Origin: Nostoc sp. C052
GTDB taxonomy: Bacteria; Cyanobacteriota; Cyanobacteriia; Cyanobacteriales; Nostocaceae
Reading direction: 5' to 3'
Length of the DNA stretch: 64,000 bases
Assembly (NCBI RefSeq): GCF_013393905.1
Contig: NZ_CP040274.1
Span: forward strand, 62,001-126,000
Part shown: positions 62,991 to 64,000 of the stretch, one piece after another
Layout of the letters: each line of letters starts with the position of its first letter
Numbering within the stretch: the first letter of the stretch is position 1
The notes under the pieces: generated by a model
Told to the model about the DNA's origin: nothing
The model's input: the letters and a program-made list of their open reading frames with translations, nothing else
Database searches by the model: none
Translations under genes and position numbers: made by a program

Positions 62991-63377
62991 CTAGCCCCTA
63001 GTTTTTTTTGCTGTCACCTCTATCTCAATCCGCATTCTCGGATCTGAAAGCCCTGCAACAATCATTGTTGCTGCCGGTCTGACATCTCCTAAATATCTAC
63101 GAATTACTGGCCAGCTTTGTTCAAAGTCTTCTCGAATGGGTAAAATGTAACGAACTCGCACTATATCCTGCATTACCAGTCCTGCCTCTGTTAGTGCAGC
63201 ATTAATATTTTTAAAACACTGCTCTGTTTGTTTTACAACATCATCAGATATGGTCATCGAACTGTAATCAAAACCTGTGGTCCCAGAAACAAAAACCCAG
63301 TCTCCATCAATAACGGCTCTAGAATAACCAATTTCTTGCTCAAAGATAGAACCCGAAGATATGAATTGACGACTCAT
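62991..63377 (-). CDS. RidA-family protein
   Basis: This 128-residue protein has IFEQEIGYSRAVIDGDWVFV, SGTTGFDY, NINAALTEAGLVMQDIVRVR and VRPAATMIVAGLSD, where the Arg of the last motif is the imine-binding residue of active RidA proteins. It probably hydrolyses reactive enamine/imine intermediates. It is convergent with the NmrA-like gene. Confidence 0.9.
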   Translation of the reverse strand: MSRQFISSGSIFEQEIGYSRAVIDGDWVFVSGTTGFDYSSMTISDDVVKQTEQCFKNINAALTEAGLVMQDIVRVRYILPIREDFEQSWPVIRRYLGDVRPAATMIVAGLSDPRMRIEIEVTAKKTRG

Positions 63378-63412
63378 TTAATTGTGGAATCTCCTTCCAA
63401 ATGTATCTACAA

Positions 63413-64000
63413 TTAAACCACTATCAACCAATCGCACAGTACAGACTTACACCCCGAAGCAAAGTTAACAGCAATCTGCCATTGCCCCAAATACCCATTC
63501 CAGTAAGGCTCACCATCAGCAACACCGACAGCCGAGCCAACTTGGGAGACAAGCTCTGTGTAAAACCGACCAGCGCTGTCCAAACCTTGCTGCAATTTCA
63601 GCTTTAGCCCCTTCCATCCAAGAATCGTAATATTTTCTGGGGTATGTAGTGCTGTGTCACTGAGTGGTGTTGCAAAGACTATATTATTAGTGCCTGACAC
63701 CACTTCAGTATTGTGGGATATGGATAGTGATGTTGTGTCAGTTACTGGTGTAGTTGTACTTATATTATTCGTGACTGACACCGACTCACTAAGAAATAAT
63801 TCATCTCGATTTAACCACTGCCCAAAAATTGAATTGCGCTGATCATCAGGGGCAACAAACTGATAAACGCACTCCCGGTTTTCACGCTTACCCAACCGAC
63901 CAATATAATCCAACTTCAAATCAATCTTGGCAAGTAATTTCTGAGCGATCGCTATGGAAGTAAGTTTTTCTGAGATACTGACATTCAAGTAATTCTTGAT
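63413..64000 (-). CDS. Unrecognised protein, runs off the right edge
   Basis: The frame stays open to the window edge, and a TTG at 63988 is only a nominal start, so the N terminus is probably outside the window. The visible 196 codons have a helical start (AIAQKLLAKIDLKLDYIGRL), a FVAPDDQRNSIFGQWLNRDE segment, a Ser/Thr-rich linker (SVSVTNNISTTTPVTDTTSL) and a C-terminal tail (VADGEPYWNGYLGQWQIAV). I know no family. Two fragments of the tail lie at 51840-51912 and 61418-61464, so the gene has been copied and lost repeatedly here. Confidence 0.6.
   Translation of the reverse strand: MKNYLNVSISEKLTSIAIAQKLLAKIDLKLDYIGRLGKRENRECVYQFVAPDDQRNSIFGQWLNRDELFLSESVSVTNNISTTTPVTDTTSLSISHNTEVVSGTNNIVFATPLSDTALHTPENITILGWKGLKLKLQQGLDSAGRFYTELVSQVGSAVGVADGEPYWNGYLGQWQIAVNFASGCKSVLCDWLIVV

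Noticed and set aside
1..64000. tRNA, rRNA or known riboswitch
   Set aside because: Reading both strands I found no cloverleaf-type gene or conserved riboswitch core; a covariance-model scan would be needed to exclude small RNAs.

Overview
The window looks like chromosomal DNA of a filamentous, heterocyst-type cyanobacterium (Nostoc/Anabaena group). The signs are frequent GCGATCGC octamers (HIP1), heptad tandem repeats of the STRR type, many MITE-like and small palindromic repeats, an RpaB-like response regulator and a dense mixture of insertion sequences. The assignment rests on sequence character, not on a database search. I saw no rRNA, tRNA or CRISPR array.

Left part (1-27 kb) is a metabolic and stress block. 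It holds a truncated protein with two nitrile-hydratase-leader-like (NHLP) domains, malQ, an IS110 transposase, a run of two DJ-1/PfpI proteins, a ThDP enzyme, three SnoaL-type proteins and a VOC protein (5.1-11.1 kb), then an aquaporin-like channel, an SDR, a broken glycogen-debranching gene, a large GH63-type glucosidase, glgX overlapping an unusual epimerase-STAS fusion, and a signalling pair (receiver-flavoprotein fusion plus cNMP-binding histidine kinase) followed by an LtrA-family membrane protein. Five copies of one ~31-bp box lie upstream of four of these transcription units (NHLP gene, malQ, DJ-1 cluster, glgX). This suggests one regulon joining alpha-glucan turnover, reactive-carbonyl defence and the NHLP protein. 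Dehydration or another stress would be a reasonable trigger, but that is inference. This co-regulated module is the best candidate for an undescribed system.

Middle part (27-36 kb) is rearranged: transposase remnants, a 324-bp internal-deletion derivative of an IS4-type element, an array of 20-bp repeats in opposite orientations, and a ~680-bp block present twice (29.40-30.08 and 32.24-32.92 kb). Each block carries a small protein gene divergent from a response regulator. In the first copy the regulator is cut after about 20 codons and a secreted HAF-repeat protein begins there. An SDR and a glycosyltransferase follow the intact regulator.

Around 36.2-45.0 kb a TetR regulator faces a four-gene efflux operon (membrane fusion protein, double ABC ATPase, two ABC-2 permeases) with the same order as the CecR/YbhGFSR system. 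It is followed by an IS5-type remnant split by an IS1 element. A ~168-bp direct repeat flanks the whole segment.

Right part (45-64 kb) is a mosaic of small accessory genes: dinB, a CPCC protein, a GFA protein, a MATE exporter, an ArsR/AHSA1 pair with a clear operator, a fasciclin-domain protein, a ribbon-helix-helix protein, an HNH nuclease pair, an isochorismatase-like hydrolase, an FAD monooxygenase, a quinone-reductase-like MDR, a complete IS4-type element with a 10-bp target duplication, a SnoaL protein, an NAD(P)-binding protein, a RidA protein, and an unrecognised gene running off the right edge.
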